DNA from: Grammothele lineata
Lineage: Eukaryota > Basidiomycota > Agaricomycetes > Polyporales > Polyporaceae
DNA: 64,000 bases
NCBI GenBank assembly: GCA_002150815.3
Contig: NDFF03000320.1
Coordinates: 620,001 to 684,000 of the forward strand
Direction of reading: 5' to 3'
How positions within the stretch are numbered: the first letter of the stretch is position 1; every line of letters starts with the position of its first letter. This document shows positions 23,526-35,213 of this stretch, in pieces. The notes beneath the pieces were generated by a model that worked only from the letters and a program-made list of their open reading frames with translations, did no database searches and was not told the DNA's origin. The position numbers and the translations under genes were made by a program.

Positions 23526-24004
23526 CTCTATGTGTCGACAAACAAAGAATCGTGTGGCGATTGTATGGGGGGAGGGAGCCACAGTCAGAATAGAGAGCGA
23601 AGGAGCACGGTCTGACCTGAACGCCTAGCTCGGTGTAGCTGGCGGAGGTTTCGAGGCTCCGCTTCTCTCGGGAACTTGACAGCACCAGTACTTGACGCCG
23701 GAATCAACGGTACGCCGGGCCGCAGACTTGCTAGCGCTTCAAGCGGTCCAGACTCCGGGCCCGCTTTGGGCTTTGAATCAACATCTCATACACTACTGCG
23801 TCACACACTCATCTCCTGATGAGACTTTCTCGTGTGTAGAACATGAAACTTACACCACCTCTCCATGACTGGCGTGAGCATCTACCAAATGGGTCCGGGC
23901 CTGTCGAAACTTACTCATCCCTCTTCTATTCTCTCAGGCGTGGGCATGGGGCATACTATCATATATATACAGCGTCGTCATACCACCATCATCTCGCAAT
24001 CAAG
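23526..24004. other. Divergent promoter, VPS52 / monooxygenase 1
   Basis: A 479-bp upstream region between two divergent genes. A TATATATA run at 23962 marks the plus-strand core promoter. No open frame is supported; the ATG at 23843 is in frame with the gene downstream but lies before the TATA run and is not used in this model. Confidence 0.5.
23962..23969 (+). promoter_or_regulatory. TATA box of monooxygenase 1
   Basis: TATATATA lies 36 bp before the ATG at 24005. The minus-strand paralogue at 55559 has a similar TATATA run 40 bp before its ATG, which supports both start choices and suggests very short leaders. Confidence 0.5.
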
Positions 24005-26225
24005 ATGACCGTCGAATCCGTTCGTATCGTTGCCTCTGACTGGCTCTCCGCGTTCATTGCAGCAGTCGATACCACCGACGTCGACAGTGTCAGTGACCTC
24101 TTCCTACCAGATGGATGGTTTAGAGATGCCCTCGTTTTTACTTGGGACCTTCGATCCATGGAAGGGCGAAACAAAATTAGGAGCTTCATCACACCCTCCA
24201 AGTTGACGGAAGCACATATTACGAATATCAAACTTCAAGAATCTCAGTTTTTCGCGCCTCATACGTCCTTCATGCCACTGCTCCAAGCCGACGACATCGA
24301 ATTTGGCTTTACGTTCGACTGCAGCCGTGGCCGCGGTGAAGGTTACACGCGCCTTCTCAAGGATACAGACGACTCGTACAGGGCTCTCACCGTTTTCATG
24401 ATGTTGGTTGGCCTTCGCGGTCATGAGGAAGCCAACACCCTCATACTCAGAGACGATATCACTGGCATGCCCGGACGCGACATGCAAGCAGAATTCAGGA
24501 ACTGGATCGCTGGTGTAGAGAAAGCGCCCTACGTCCTCATTGGTGCGTCATCCCATGGCTTCTGTATGCTCACGGGTTGACAACATGATCATCTTACCCC
24601 GGTAGTGGGAGGCGGGCAGACCGGCTTGCATCTGGCTGCCCGTTTCAAACAGATGGACATACCCGCGGTTGTCATAGAACGTGACGCGAGAATCGGCGAC
24701 GGCTGGCGCAAGCGCTACCCTTCCTTGACTCTTCACACACCCAAGAGGCATCATAGCCGTAAGTGAAACTTCTGTTGGATTACAACTGTCAGAGACAAGC
24801 TGTTGTTTACTAGTGCTATACCAACTGTACCCCTCTAACTGGCCTGAGTATACCCCACGTGACAAACTCGCTGACTGGTTGGAACATTACGCGAAGAACC
24901 AAGATCTCGTTGTATGGACGAAGACGGAACTTAGAGACCGTCCCCTGTACAACCAGCGGACGGGACAGTGGGACGTTACTGTCATTCGCAATGGAACGCA
25001 GGTGCAGCTTAGGCCAGCACATATCGTCCTCGCTACCGGAACCCTTGGGAAGCCCAACGTTCCCAACATCCCTGGAAAGGATAGCTTCCGAGGCACGCTC
25101 GTCCATTCGCACCAGTACGACGGACCCGCACCGTTTGTCGGCAAGCGTGTCGTCGTAGTCGGTGCAGGTAACACAGCCATTGACATCTGTCAGGACTGCG
25201 TTCTTCGCGGCGCTGAGTCTATCACCATGGTCCAACGTTCTCCGACATGCGTCATGGACCGGGGCTTTATCAGCCATGGTATGCGCGAGGCATGGCCGGA
25301 GCACGTTCCTGTCGAGGTCTCCGACTTCCTGTGGGCTTCGATCCCGTTTGGGCTGCAGAAGAAGATGATGATTGGAGCGAAGAAGTTCGTGCTCGAATCG
25401 CAGAAGGAACTGCACGACAAGCTGCGAAAAGGCGGCTTGCAATTGACGATGGGCTCCGAGGGAGAGGGACTCTATGTGATGACTTTGGGGCGGTTTGGAG
25501 GTACGATTGTTCTCGTGGGTGAATTGTCGGCTTGAACCCGCTCCCTGACGTCTCGCCATGACAGGCTTTTGTAAGCGCTTCCGGCATGAGAAGCTGTCTT
25601 GCCAAGCGATGACATTTGCTTTTAGGGCAAGACAAGGGCGGAGCAGACTTGATCGGTGAAGGAAAGATCAAGGTCAAGAGCGGCGTCTCTCTTGACCACT
25701 TCACGGAGACTAGCATCGCCTTCAGTGACGGGACAGAGATAATTGCCGATGCGGTCATCTTGGCGTGAGTAGTTCCGTTCTGCCCGTATGCTCGAATCAT
25801 ATTGGCCTCAGCAGTATGACTATCGATCTGATGCATGCCCGTGTACGGGACCGATAGAACCGGCTACTTGCAAATTCTCGACACCAATCGAGAACTGTTC
25901 GGGGAGGAGACGATGTCCCGCGTGAGGCCTGTGTACGGGCTAGATGCCGAAGGAGAGTTAAGAGGTAGCTATCGTCCGTCGGGTCATCCAGGTGTAAGTA
26001 GGCATTGGAGCTATGTGTGGTCGAGAATCGAGATTAACGAAGCATTATCAACAGCTATGGTTTGCTACGGGAGACTTCTATCAGAGTAGATTTGGATCGA
26101 AAGTCTTGGTATGTGACTGTTGACTGTCGTCCATAGCATGACTAAAAAGGACTTCTTGGAACATAAATCAGGCTCTACAGCTCAAGGCCGCACAGCTGGG
26201 CCTGATCTGGACCGGAGAGCCTTGA
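24005..26225 (+). CDS. NTF2-like/flavin monooxygenase fusion, copy 1
   Basis: Predicted FAD- and NADPH-dependent monooxygenase of the FMO/YUCCA-like group; substrate unknown. Exons 24005-24542, 24606-24758, 24814-25500, 25565-25570, 25626-25764, 25858-25993, 26055-26108 and 26172-26225 give 588 aa. Residues 1-179 resemble an NTF2/SnoaL-like fold (DGWFRDALVFTWDLRS, AEFRNWIAGVEKAPYVLI). The FAD Rossmann motif VGGGQTG is at about 180, the FMO-type element FRGTLVHSHQY at about 322, and the NADPH motif VVGAGNTAIDIC at about 345. The second half has SPTCVMDRG, LRKGGLQLTMG and GGADLIGEGKIKVKSG. Exon 4 is a 6-nt microexon. The C terminus (last exon 54 nt) is shorter than in copies 2-4. First gene of a tandem cluster on the same strand. 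Confidence 0.87.
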
Positions 26226-27415
26226 ACACTGGCAGATCTCAATTGTGTTGTACGCCTACACATAGTGTTATTTCCTCTGTTCGTCCTGCCATGCGTACCT
26301 GCCAACGATATGGTATAACGGGATTCATGATGACCCATAGAAATCACAGCACACCGGGCAGTGATATCCGGGCTTAGAAATCCCGTGTGAGGATTCACAA
26401 CACTTACGAAACAACGCTTTGCAGAGCGGCTTAATCCCGCAAGTCGATTTCTTTCGTTGTATATGTTGCTCACACCCCGCGACAAATGCTACATCCGACG
26501 ATGACAATACGTCACCAATAGTTCATGGACGCAGAATGGGAGAAAATGTTGGAGACTCTCATGGATGACCTATTGCGCTACAGTGCGATCGGGCATACTC
26601 AATATGCTCTAAGCAGGTTTCTAAATTGCTACTGCGAACGATCTCGATTCATTCGCCGGGACTCGGAGTCGACAGTGTCTCCTTGCATACGCCGCTCAAC
26701 GCTCACCGGCACCCTTTAGCCATGCAACGCGTACTCTCTGGGCTGGCAAAGCACCTATAGGTCATGGAACAAGGTTGGTCTTAGTGAAACGACCCTCTGT
26801 TGTGAACTGGCAACTGGACACCATATCTCTCGAACCTCAGGATTTGACACTACAAGATAATATCTTCCCGCCTATTAGGCGGGGACGAAGATGTATCTTG
26901 GCCGCCTAACGAAGGAGGCCGTGGAGGGCGATCCCGTGGTCGGATGGCCTCCAAATTTTAGATACCATGTCAGTATATCATGTATAGTACCATTACGTAT
27001 GTCAAAAGCTGCTCACCGTCGTATGTCGCGCTGTATGTCGCGGGGGTTGTTCTGGGGGAGGAGGCCGTGTAGCGCCCGGGGCACGCGCGCCATCAAAAAC
27101 GAGACGCTCACGCGGTCCAGGCACCGGCCGATGCGCCCGGAGAACCCGATCCGGTCGGCTGATGCCGAGAAAAAGGATGGAAGCAAGAAGATTCGAACAT
27201 AAGTACCGCGCACAATGTATAGCATGAGCCATACCGCTACGCCATAAGTCCTTACATATTAAGTAAAACAAGCGCAATATGATACCGTCTTCTGCGCGGC
27301 CAGAAACACGACACGGGTCCATTTCCTCAATCATTCGAGACATCAACAAGGTCTTAAGAATCTTCAAGTAATGTACGCGCAGAGCGAGGAAGAGATAGAC
27401 ACAGTATAGTGTTTG
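26226..27415. other. Intergenic in the monooxygenase cluster
   Basis: About 1.2 kb between copy 1 and the pseudogene. No gene is supported. The minus strand at 27013-27225 is open, GC-rich and protein-like (for example MARVPRALHGLLPQNNP) and is followed by a possible GTGAGC donor, but I found no partner exon and no family, so it is not called. Confidence 0.45.
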
Positions 27416-27777
27416 AGCACCGTCGCTTCCGCTTGGCTCTCGGCCGCGTTGACCAATGCAGACGTTGACGCGCTCGCCTCTCTCTTCCTCTACAACGGCT
27501 GGCTGCGCGACCGTCTCGCCCTTACATAGGACGTCCGCTCCCTCACCGGCCATGACAAGATTGCAGCCTACCTGTCCAACACTTTTGCGGCCGCGCAAAC
27601 CATTGACCTCAACCTTTCCGAGCAGCCGACCCGTGGTTCGCCAGCGGAGACTTCTTTATATCTCGCACCGTGTCGAAGATCTTGATAAGTATCACTTTCT
27701 TTCATGAGGCTTCGTAGTTCACACTGGACCGTAGGCCGCTATGCAACTGAGGGCGAAACTGGGTTTGCTCAAGCAGC
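27416..27777 (+). pseudogene. Deleted pseudogene of the monooxygenase family
   Basis: A broken copy that keeps only three pieces of the eight-exon plan. 27416-27624 matches the N-terminal domain of exon 1 (STVASAWLSALTNADVDALA, then DVRSLTGHDKIAAYL). 27634-27684 matches exon 7 (WFASGDFFISRTVSKIL), and 27739-27777 matches exon 8 (AMQLRAKLGLLKQ). The end of exon 1 and all of exons 2 to 6, including both Rossmann motifs, are missing. The start codon is lost, an invariant Trp of the FTWD motif has become TAG at 27527, and the donor after exon 7 reads ATAAGT instead of GTAAGT. Intron 7 is still present, so this arose by genomic deletion and not through an RNA copy. It lies between intact copies 1 and 2 on the same strand. 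Confidence 0.88.
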
Positions 27778-28578
27778 TGCTGCGCGCCGATGGATACCGT
27801 GTATTGTGATATCGAGCGATTCAGGCCCTGCTGCTTACCTTGTCTCTGTCCGCCTACTTCAGCCGCTTGTTGTTGCCATTGTACTTTCGAAAAGCGACAT
27901 TTATGGCCCGTAGAAACGCTAGAGTGATGATAACATGCAGATTCCACTGACACTGGACGAAGAATGAGAGTGATGGGCGCTTGGCAATGGAGACGCCACG
28001 TGGTTTGCATATGACATGCGTTATGTCATCGGATCTTGGAGGGAGCCGCAGCGAAGCTGAAGCAGTTGGGACACTGGAGTACTGGTAACTTGGTCGCATA
28101 TGCCGCATATGCGGGGCCATTGGGTATCTTGGTATGGCCTGTCTTGTACTCTCGGACGAAGCGAACACGGTGCAAGTTGGGCCATGCCAAACGGCGACAA
28201 CAGACCAGCTGATTGCTGGGCCCCGCGCGTAAGGCTTTCCGAGTGGAACCTAGTCAGTCGTGTTCTCCAGTGAGCCCTGTCTGTTACTTTCTTTGACTCA
28301 GAATCTGAAAACATATTCCTACCCTCCCAAAGCACAGCTTCTTCGCAAGGCTTGTATATGTCCGAGTCGTCACTAGTCAAGTGATATGCCATAGACATCA
28401 ACGTACTTCCCGGTTCGTATTCCCATGACCCATGACTTACTATTCAATGTAGCTGCGGATTTATCCGCACAAGGGAATACTTACTTAATAATCACGCATA
28501 ATTCTCTAGCCTTGGCTTATAGGTCCCGACATGCTTCAAGCAGCTGCACCGTCTCCGTTCCTGGTACATTGCATGACC
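27778..28578. other. Intergenic, pseudogene to monooxygenase 2
   Basis: About 800 bp with no gene. 28400-28575 is the likely promoter and leader of copy 2; a TTATAG sequence near 28517 may serve as its TATA element. The minus-strand open stretches here overlap the promoter and show no domain. Confidence 0.5.
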
Positions 28579-30787
28579 ATGACGACCAACCCTGTCCATA
28601 TCGCGACCCAGTGGCTCTCTGCTTTTAACGACGCGCTCAAGACATTCGATGTTAATGCGCTCACCCGACTCTTCCTTTCTGATGGCTGGCTACGCGATTT
28701 CCTCGTCTTTACCTGGGACATTCGTTCTCTTGCGGGCCGCCAGAAGATTGGGGCATACCTCGCCGACGCACTGTCCATGAGTGCAATCACAGGTGTAGAA
28801 CTAGACCATTCCATCGACTTGTCACCCCGTGCCCTCCCTATCCCTCTCATGCAAGGTGTCGAGAGCGTCGAACTCGCCTTTACGTTCAATTGCAAGCACG
28901 GTCATGGCCGTGGTTACGCCCGACTCGTCCGTGACGGTGCAGGCGAGTTCGGCGCGATCACGCTCTTTACGGAGCTCGTGAACTTGCACGGATACGAGGA
29001 GCTACCGACGCTACCCCTAAGGGACAACGTTACTGGGCAACCAGGGCGCGATATTCACAGGGAATTCCAGGACTATGTGAAGAACATTGAAGAGAAGCCT
29101 TACGTTTTGATTGGTCAGTGGGGCTACACTCTGCTTCCTTGTGCACTCATAGAGTTCATTGTATGTCAGTGGGAGGCGGCCAGACAGGGCTACTTATGGC
29201 TGCGCGATTCAAGCAGATGAATATTTCTGCGCTCGTCATTGAACGTACTCCTCGTATTGGCGACGCTTGGCGAAGGCGTTACCCTACACTGACACTCCAC
29301 ACCATCAACAGACATCATACCAGTGAGTAACATACACATCTGCCATATCCTCATCAGACCGCTGACGCGCGCGTCAGTGTTGTATCAACCTTATCCAACC
29401 AACTGGCCCGAATTTACCCCTCGGGACAAACTGGCTGACTGGCTGGAGCTATACGCGACTATCCAAGACCTCGTCGTCTGGACAAACACTGAACTGAAAG
29501 ATCGCCCTGTGTACGACAAGGACGTTGCCGAGTGGAACGTTACCCTTTCTCGCGGCGGCATCGAGGTCAAACTACGTCCAGCACACATCGTCCTCGCCAC
29601 TGGTTCCATAGGTGATCCTAACGTGCCTAATGTGCCAGATCGTGAACGCTTCACAGGCCACGTTCTCCACTCACATACGTACCCCGGCGGCGCACCCTTT
29701 GCCGGACTACGCGTGGTGGTCATTGGCGCGGGGAACAGCTCGATCGACGTCTGCGAGGACCTGCACTTCAAAGGTGCCGCGAGCGTGACTATGGTGCAAC
29801 GCTCGGCGACGTGCGTCACTGCACGCGAGACGACTGCGGCTATCCAGCGCGCTGAGTATCCGCCGGGCGTCCCACTCGACGTGTGCGATTTCAAGTGGGC
29901 GTCATGGCCATTCGGGCTGCAGAAACGACTGGGGATCGCAAATCAAGAATTCTTCTGGGAGCTTGAAAAGGAGTTATACGCTAAACTGCGCAAGGGCGGC
30001 CTCAAGCTCACGATGGGCCCTGAGGGTGAAGGGTTGTATCTGCTCGTTATTGGGCGGGGAGGAGGTATGTCAAAACATTGGTATCCGTCATCGTCCATTG
30101 ACTCACAGTGAAGACAGGTTACTGTCAGTGTTTATTGCTCGCTATGACCGCCGCTCAGGATTCTAGTGCTAAGTGGCGGTTCCCAGGGCTTGACAAGGGA
30201 GGCGCGGACCTTATCGCCAACGGAAGCATTAGGGTCAAGCAGGGTGTTTCACCTCAAAAATTTACAGAGAATGGACTCATCATGAGCGATGAGTCTGAGC
30301 TACCTGCGGACGTCGTCATCTTCGCGTGAGTGGCTGTGAAATCTACCTTACGCTCGTGGCTGTGTACTGAATGAATTCGCCCGCGTAGCACCGGATATCG
30401 AAGCATGAAAGAATCCAACGCTGTGCTGTTCGGACGGGAAGTGATCGATCGGACAGACGACGTGTACGGATTGGACGAAGAGGGCGAAATTAAAGGCAGT
30501 TATCGTCCATCTGGCTATCCCGGGGTGTGTCTCCCGGTAGTTCTGCTTGTGGATGCCGCTATGCTGACACTCTACTCGTCAGCTGTGGTTCGCGAGCGGT
30601 GCATTTTCTATTTCCCGCACGATGTCCAGACCATTGGTTAGTTAGCATCCGCGTATTGAGTACTGCCTTTGCTCTTTGCTCATTACGACCTTACCCGTCG
30701 GCCCTGAAGGCTTTGCAGCTGAAAGCCATTCAGGTAGGTCTTCTCACACACAACGGTCGACGAGATGGAGCCACAGACTCGCAATAA
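28579..30787 (+). CDS. NTF2-like/flavin monooxygenase fusion, copy 2
   Basis: Paralogue of copy 1 with the same predicted chemistry. Exons 28579-29113, 29170-29322, 29378-30064, 30118-30123, 30187-30325, 30389-30524, 30583-30636 and 30710-30787 give 595 aa. Exons 2 to 7 have exactly the same lengths as in copy 1 (153, 687, 6, 139, 136, 54 nt). The N-terminal domain has DGWLRDFLVFTWDIRS; FAD motif VGGGQTG; FMO element FTGHVLHSHTY; NADPH motif VIGAGNSSIDVC; and the spliced join GGYWLDKGGADLI across the microexon. The C terminus ends ALQLKAIQVGLLTHNGRR plus a short polar tail. The ATG at 28579 aligns with the starts of the other copies; in-frame ATGs at 28573 and 28531 are alternatives. Confidence 0.88.
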
Positions 30788-31506
30788 TTCAATCGGCTCC
30801 TGTCACTGCTACAAGTCACCCGCGACGTGATTTGGTATACTGTTCATGTGACAAGTGTAGTAGGATTGTCGCTAGAAGCTGTCCGATTCCAGGTACTGCC
30901 TCTATCATGGCCAGGCCTTCACTGTACCCTCCGATTGTTCATGATGTGGCGTTCGGTATTTTCTACCTATTAGCGCTCTCCCATGTATCTAGTGGTATCA
31001 GCGTTTCCTTCCGCCGCTTTATTTCCTTGGTTGAAACATGCGGGATCAAGTGAGAGAAGGATCCAATGCACGATGCAACTACACCGGCCTGGCAGTCCGG
31101 TGCTATGTGCCAGCTTAAAGAGCAGGCAGGAGGTGAAAAGTGATATAATCTCACGAGACCTTGTTGTAGATGAGCCTGAGGCCACGGCAATGGAACCTTA
31201 GCTATACTAAGTAATCCGCACAGGGGTTCGAGGTACTTATCATTCCGGGCAGCTCCCGCTCAGTTAGGTTTGTCGCAACATCTTTCCCATGTGCGGCGAT
31301 GTCCCGCTCTCACGACGCACTTAAACAAGGGCGCGACCCACTTGGACCAGGACGCGAGCCCTATTACGCCGATCCCGAACGGCGAATGCGGCTTGACCCC
31401 GCGCGTGATTGGATGTAATCGCACACCCGTGTCAATTTAAAAAGGACGTTTAAAACCTCCGTCCTCAATACTCCCTCGCTTCCGCAGACCCAGTCCTTCC
31501 ATCAGC
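30788..31506. other. Intergenic, monooxygenase 2 to 3
   Basis: About 720 bp without a gene. AT-rich TTTAAAA-type sequences at 31435-31455 probably act as the core promoter of copy 3. No remnant of another paralogue was seen here. Confidence 0.5.
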
Positions 31507-33725
31507 ATGGCCGTCGACCCCAGCACCATCGCGTCTGAATGGCTCGCTTCTTGTATTAGCGCACTCGGCGATCCTTCTGTCGATGCCATCACACAGCTCT
31601 TTCTCCCTGACGGCTGGTTACGTGATGTCCTCGTCTTCACCTGGGACGTCCGCGCGCTCGCAGGACGGGACAAGATTGCGGCCTACCTTGAAAAGACGCT
31701 CGGTCCCGCGCAGATTGCAGACACAAAGCTCAACGACGCGCAGCACTACGCTCCGCGCGTGGTTCCCATCCCGCAGCTGCAGATGGCGCCGTCCGTGGAG
31801 CTCGCTTTCACATTCGAGTGTAGGCACGGGCATGGGCGCGCGCACGCCCGTCTCATGCAGGATATCGACGGGATCTGGCGAGCATTTACATTCCTCACGG
31901 AATTGGAAGATCTGCGCGGGTATGAGGAGTTGAGCACGCTGCCGCTGCGGGATGATGTCACGGGACTACCTGGAAGAGACATGCAAGCCGAATTCAAGGC
32001 CTATGTCGAGCAGATCGAGGCAAGCCCGCATGTATTGATAGGTGGGCATGTTGGTATTCCGGTGCAACAGATGGCTTATCCGCCTGTTCGCATGTTTAGT
32101 GGGTGCGGGCCAGGCGGGGCTCATCCTGGCTGCGCGTTTCAAGCAAATGAATATTCCGGCCCTCGTAATCGACCGTACGGGTCGTGTCGGTGACTCGTGG
32201 AGACAGCGTTACCCAACACTAACGCTGCATACCATCAGCAGACATCACAGCAGTGCGCACGCGACCTCACCTGTCCTAACGTGCATCGTGGGTTAACCTT
32301 CGCCTCATCCGCAGTGCTATACCAAGACTACCCCACCAACTGGCCTGAATATACTCCGCGCGACAAGATCGCGGACTGGCTCGAGCTTTATGTGTCAATG
32401 CAAGATCTCGTTGTCTGGATGAAGACCGAGCTCAAGGACCGTCCAGTCTACGACAACAAGACCGGCGAGTGGGACGTCACCGTTTCCCGCGACGGCACCG
32501 ATGTGAAGCTTCGTCCCGCGCACATCGTCTTAGCGACGGGCACACTCGGTACCCCGCGGATACCTGACGTGCCCGCACACGAGGTTTTCCGTGGCCCGAT
32601 CTTCCACTCGGGAAAATATACCGGGGGCACGGCCTTCGTAGGCAAGCGAGTGGTCGTCATTGGCGCGGGCAACAGCTCAATCGACATCTGCCAAGACCTC
32701 GCCCTGAAGGGCGCGGCCAGCGTGACGATGGTGCAGCGCTCGCAGACGTGCGTCACCGGGCGCGAGCATATCGGCGCGATTCTACGGGAATTGTACCCTC
32801 AAAACGTGCCCGTGGATGTCTCGGACTTCCGGGGCGCGGCATGGCCATTTGGGCTGCTGAAGCGGCTCGCAATTGCGGGGCAGGACCATGCGTGGGAGGC
32901 GGAGAAAGAGCTGTTTGATAAGTTGCGCAAGGGGGGCCTGAAGTTATACATGGGACCGGAGGGCGAGGGACAGTATCTGATGGTCTTCGAACGTGGTGGA
33001 GGTGAGTCGTTCTTTGATCCGACTCAACGTATGTTGTTATCCGGCTGAAACCCGATACACAGGTTACTGTGAGTGAAACGTCGGTACGTCCCGAACGAAA
33101 GCAACCTGAAAGAATTCTGCGCACAGGGCTAGACAAGGGGGGAGCAGACCTCATTGCAGATGGCCGGATCAAGGTCAAGAGCGGCGCGCAACCAGCGAGG
33201 TTTACAGAAGACTCGGTAGTCTTCGACGACGGCACGGAGCTACCAGCAGACGTTGTCATCTTCGCGTGAGTTACCGGGTCCCTCTACCGTCGTTGACTCA
33301 TCCGCTGACCAAAAGACGTTTTCACGCGTCGGCAGCACGGGATACAACGGTATGCGCGAATCGAATGCTACGCTGTTTGGGAGGGATGTCATGGACCGAA
33401 CGGACGAAGCGTATGGCCTGGACGACGAAGGGGAGATCCAAGGAAGTTACCGACCGTGTGGATATCCCGGAGTAAGTAATGAACAGAGCTCAAAATTCAA
33501 ACCGACTTACTGAATGCCTTGATGGTGTTAGCTTTGGTTTGCTACTGGTGCTTTTTCGACTTGCCGTTCGATGTCTAAGCCACTGGTAAGTGCTCCCCAG
33601 CTCGCCGTGCGTGCGCCCACTGACGTTGAGTTTTGCAGGCCATTCAAATCAAGGCGATACAACTTGGACTATTGAAACATGACGGCCGGCGAGAGGGTGC
33701 AGTCGACGCCGACGAGAGCGCCTGA
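31507..33725 (+). CDS. NTF2-like/flavin monooxygenase fusion, copy 3
   Basis: Third tandem paralogue, 598 aa. Exons 31507-32041, 32100-32252, 32315-33001, 33063-33068, 33127-33265, 33336-33471, 33532-33585 and 33639-33725. Key elements: N-terminal DGWLRDVLVFTWDVRA, FAD motif VGAGQAG, FRGPIFHSGKYTGG for the FMO-type element, NADPH motif VIGAGNSSIDIC, and GYWLDKGGADLI across the 6-nt microexon. The C terminus reads AIQIKAIQLGLLKHDGRREG with an acidic tail. Base composition is more GC-rich than in copy 1, with codon third positions favouring C and G. The gene is convergent with the RNase P subunit gene, with only 121 bp between the stops. Confidence 0.88.
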
Positions 33726-33846
33726 AGGAGTGACCCTCTCTCATTCATGTAGCTAGGTCATGTACTTCATGAATTATGTTTGGAATGAGCACAAGGATGG
33801 TTGACGGAGGACTCGACAAGGAAGATGCGTGATTACATGTGGGAGG

Positions 33847-35213
33847 TCAACCCATCGACGGCTTATTCTTTTTCTTTTTCTTCCTTGCTGTCCCTTCTGT
33901 GCTCGTTGTTTCTTTCAGTGCGTCTGAATGTGCTATGTCTTTTGCATTTTCTTCCCAATTCCGCTTCTTCCCGCTGGGGCCATCCGACGCTGAGGGGGCT
34001 GGTGATGGCTCATTCGTGAATTCCTCCGCCATAACGACGTCTGCCAATTCTGTTTTTGCGTCGGATGGAGTGGTTGATGGAATGACTATCTTGGGCTCAG
34101 AAAATACTGCCCGATAGGTCTTTCGTGTTTCTATGCACGCAAGGTATTAAGATATCAAAATCACGCACATGCAAGGAGGATGGAACCACTCACGGGCGCG
34201 TAAAATGAGTGACTGTGGTACTCTCGTCGACGCATCGTATGCGACGTCTTGGGATACCCCCAATACCGAAACCCTGAAGGGTTTTCGGAGACTGAGATCC
34301 CGCGAACAGCATAACACGCGGCAATGACGGACACGTACAGATTTGCGACATCGCGGGGCGCGCGTAGATCTGCCTCGCTGAACACACCCCCGCTCACCAG
34401 CACACCCTTCCCCTTTGTCACGCGTGCAACCTCTCGCGCACCAGCCCACCAATTGCGTTTCGCGCCAGCCCCGCTGCTTTCCGCTGCTCCGCTAGTTGGG
34501 TCGGCATCGCCCCCAAGTGCACCGGCGTAGTTGATCTCGAAGACGGCGCCATTGCCGAGCGCAGCACGGACGAGTGTGTGCTTTAGGTTGAAGGGTAGGC
34601 GTGGAAGCGTGAGTGGCAGGGAGATGATGTGTGTCGTGAGCGGGGAAGGTTGCGTGTGAGTAAGGCAGGCGAGGGAGAAAGACGCGCCAGTCGTGGGCGC
34701 GAGCGCGAGGAGGTCGTAAGGCGCGAAGAGCGAGGCGTGGCCGTTGGTCTTCCCGCAGACAAGCGAGGATGTTAGCGCAAGGGGCGAAGTGTAGATGTAT
34801 AGCGTACGCACTAGGCCGAAACCCTTTTCGCTCTCCTCATCAAGCACAATCGTGAGCCGCTTAAGGAAGACGACGCCTTGTCGCTTGCGGAGTTGGGCGA
34901 GTAGCGGGTCGAGGGTATTGATGAAGGTTTTGGGATCAACCTTGCGCTCAACGGTCTGATTGAGAGCGAGGACGGTGTATCCTACTAGCAGCGCGTGTCA
35001 TGATGGGTGGATTGAAGTCATTGCTGAGATGGGGGACTGACAGTGGACGAGCATGTCTATGCGGCTCTCGAGCGCGGCGACTTGCGCAGGTGTGAAGGGG
35101 TTGAACATAGCAGGGACATTCTGCACTTGCTTTCCTTTCCCCTTCTTTGAAGATGCCTGCCCGGGGTGTTGTTGGGAGAGGTAAGGAACGGGGACATTGA
35201 GGTCGATGAACAT
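33847..35213 (-). CDS. RPP1: RNase P/MRP subunit p30 (Rpp30/Rpp1)
   Basis: Protein subunit shared by RNase P and RNase MRP, which process tRNA and rRNA precursors. Exons 5' to 3': 35042-35213, 34812-34984, 34339-34748, 34194-34273 and 33847-34130, giving 372 aa. The N terminus MFIDLNVPVPYLSQQ carries the family DLNVP motif. The TIM-barrel-like fold continues with HLLGYTVLALNQTVE, RLTIVLDEESEKGFGL, YDLLALAPTTGASFSLAC and VFEINYAGALGG. Near the end of the domain, the exon join gives DVANLVSVLGVSQDVAYDAS, matching the p30 helix that contacts RNA partners; TRKTYRAVFSEP follows. The C-terminal 80 residues are charged and end in a lysine run (RKKKKKNKP), probably a nuclear or nucleolar signal. Confidence 0.9.

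Noticed and set aside
27013..27225. A protein-like minus-strand exon candidate followed by a GTGAGC donor
   Set aside because: No second exon could be matched to it in frame and no family was recognised, so a gene call would be guesswork.
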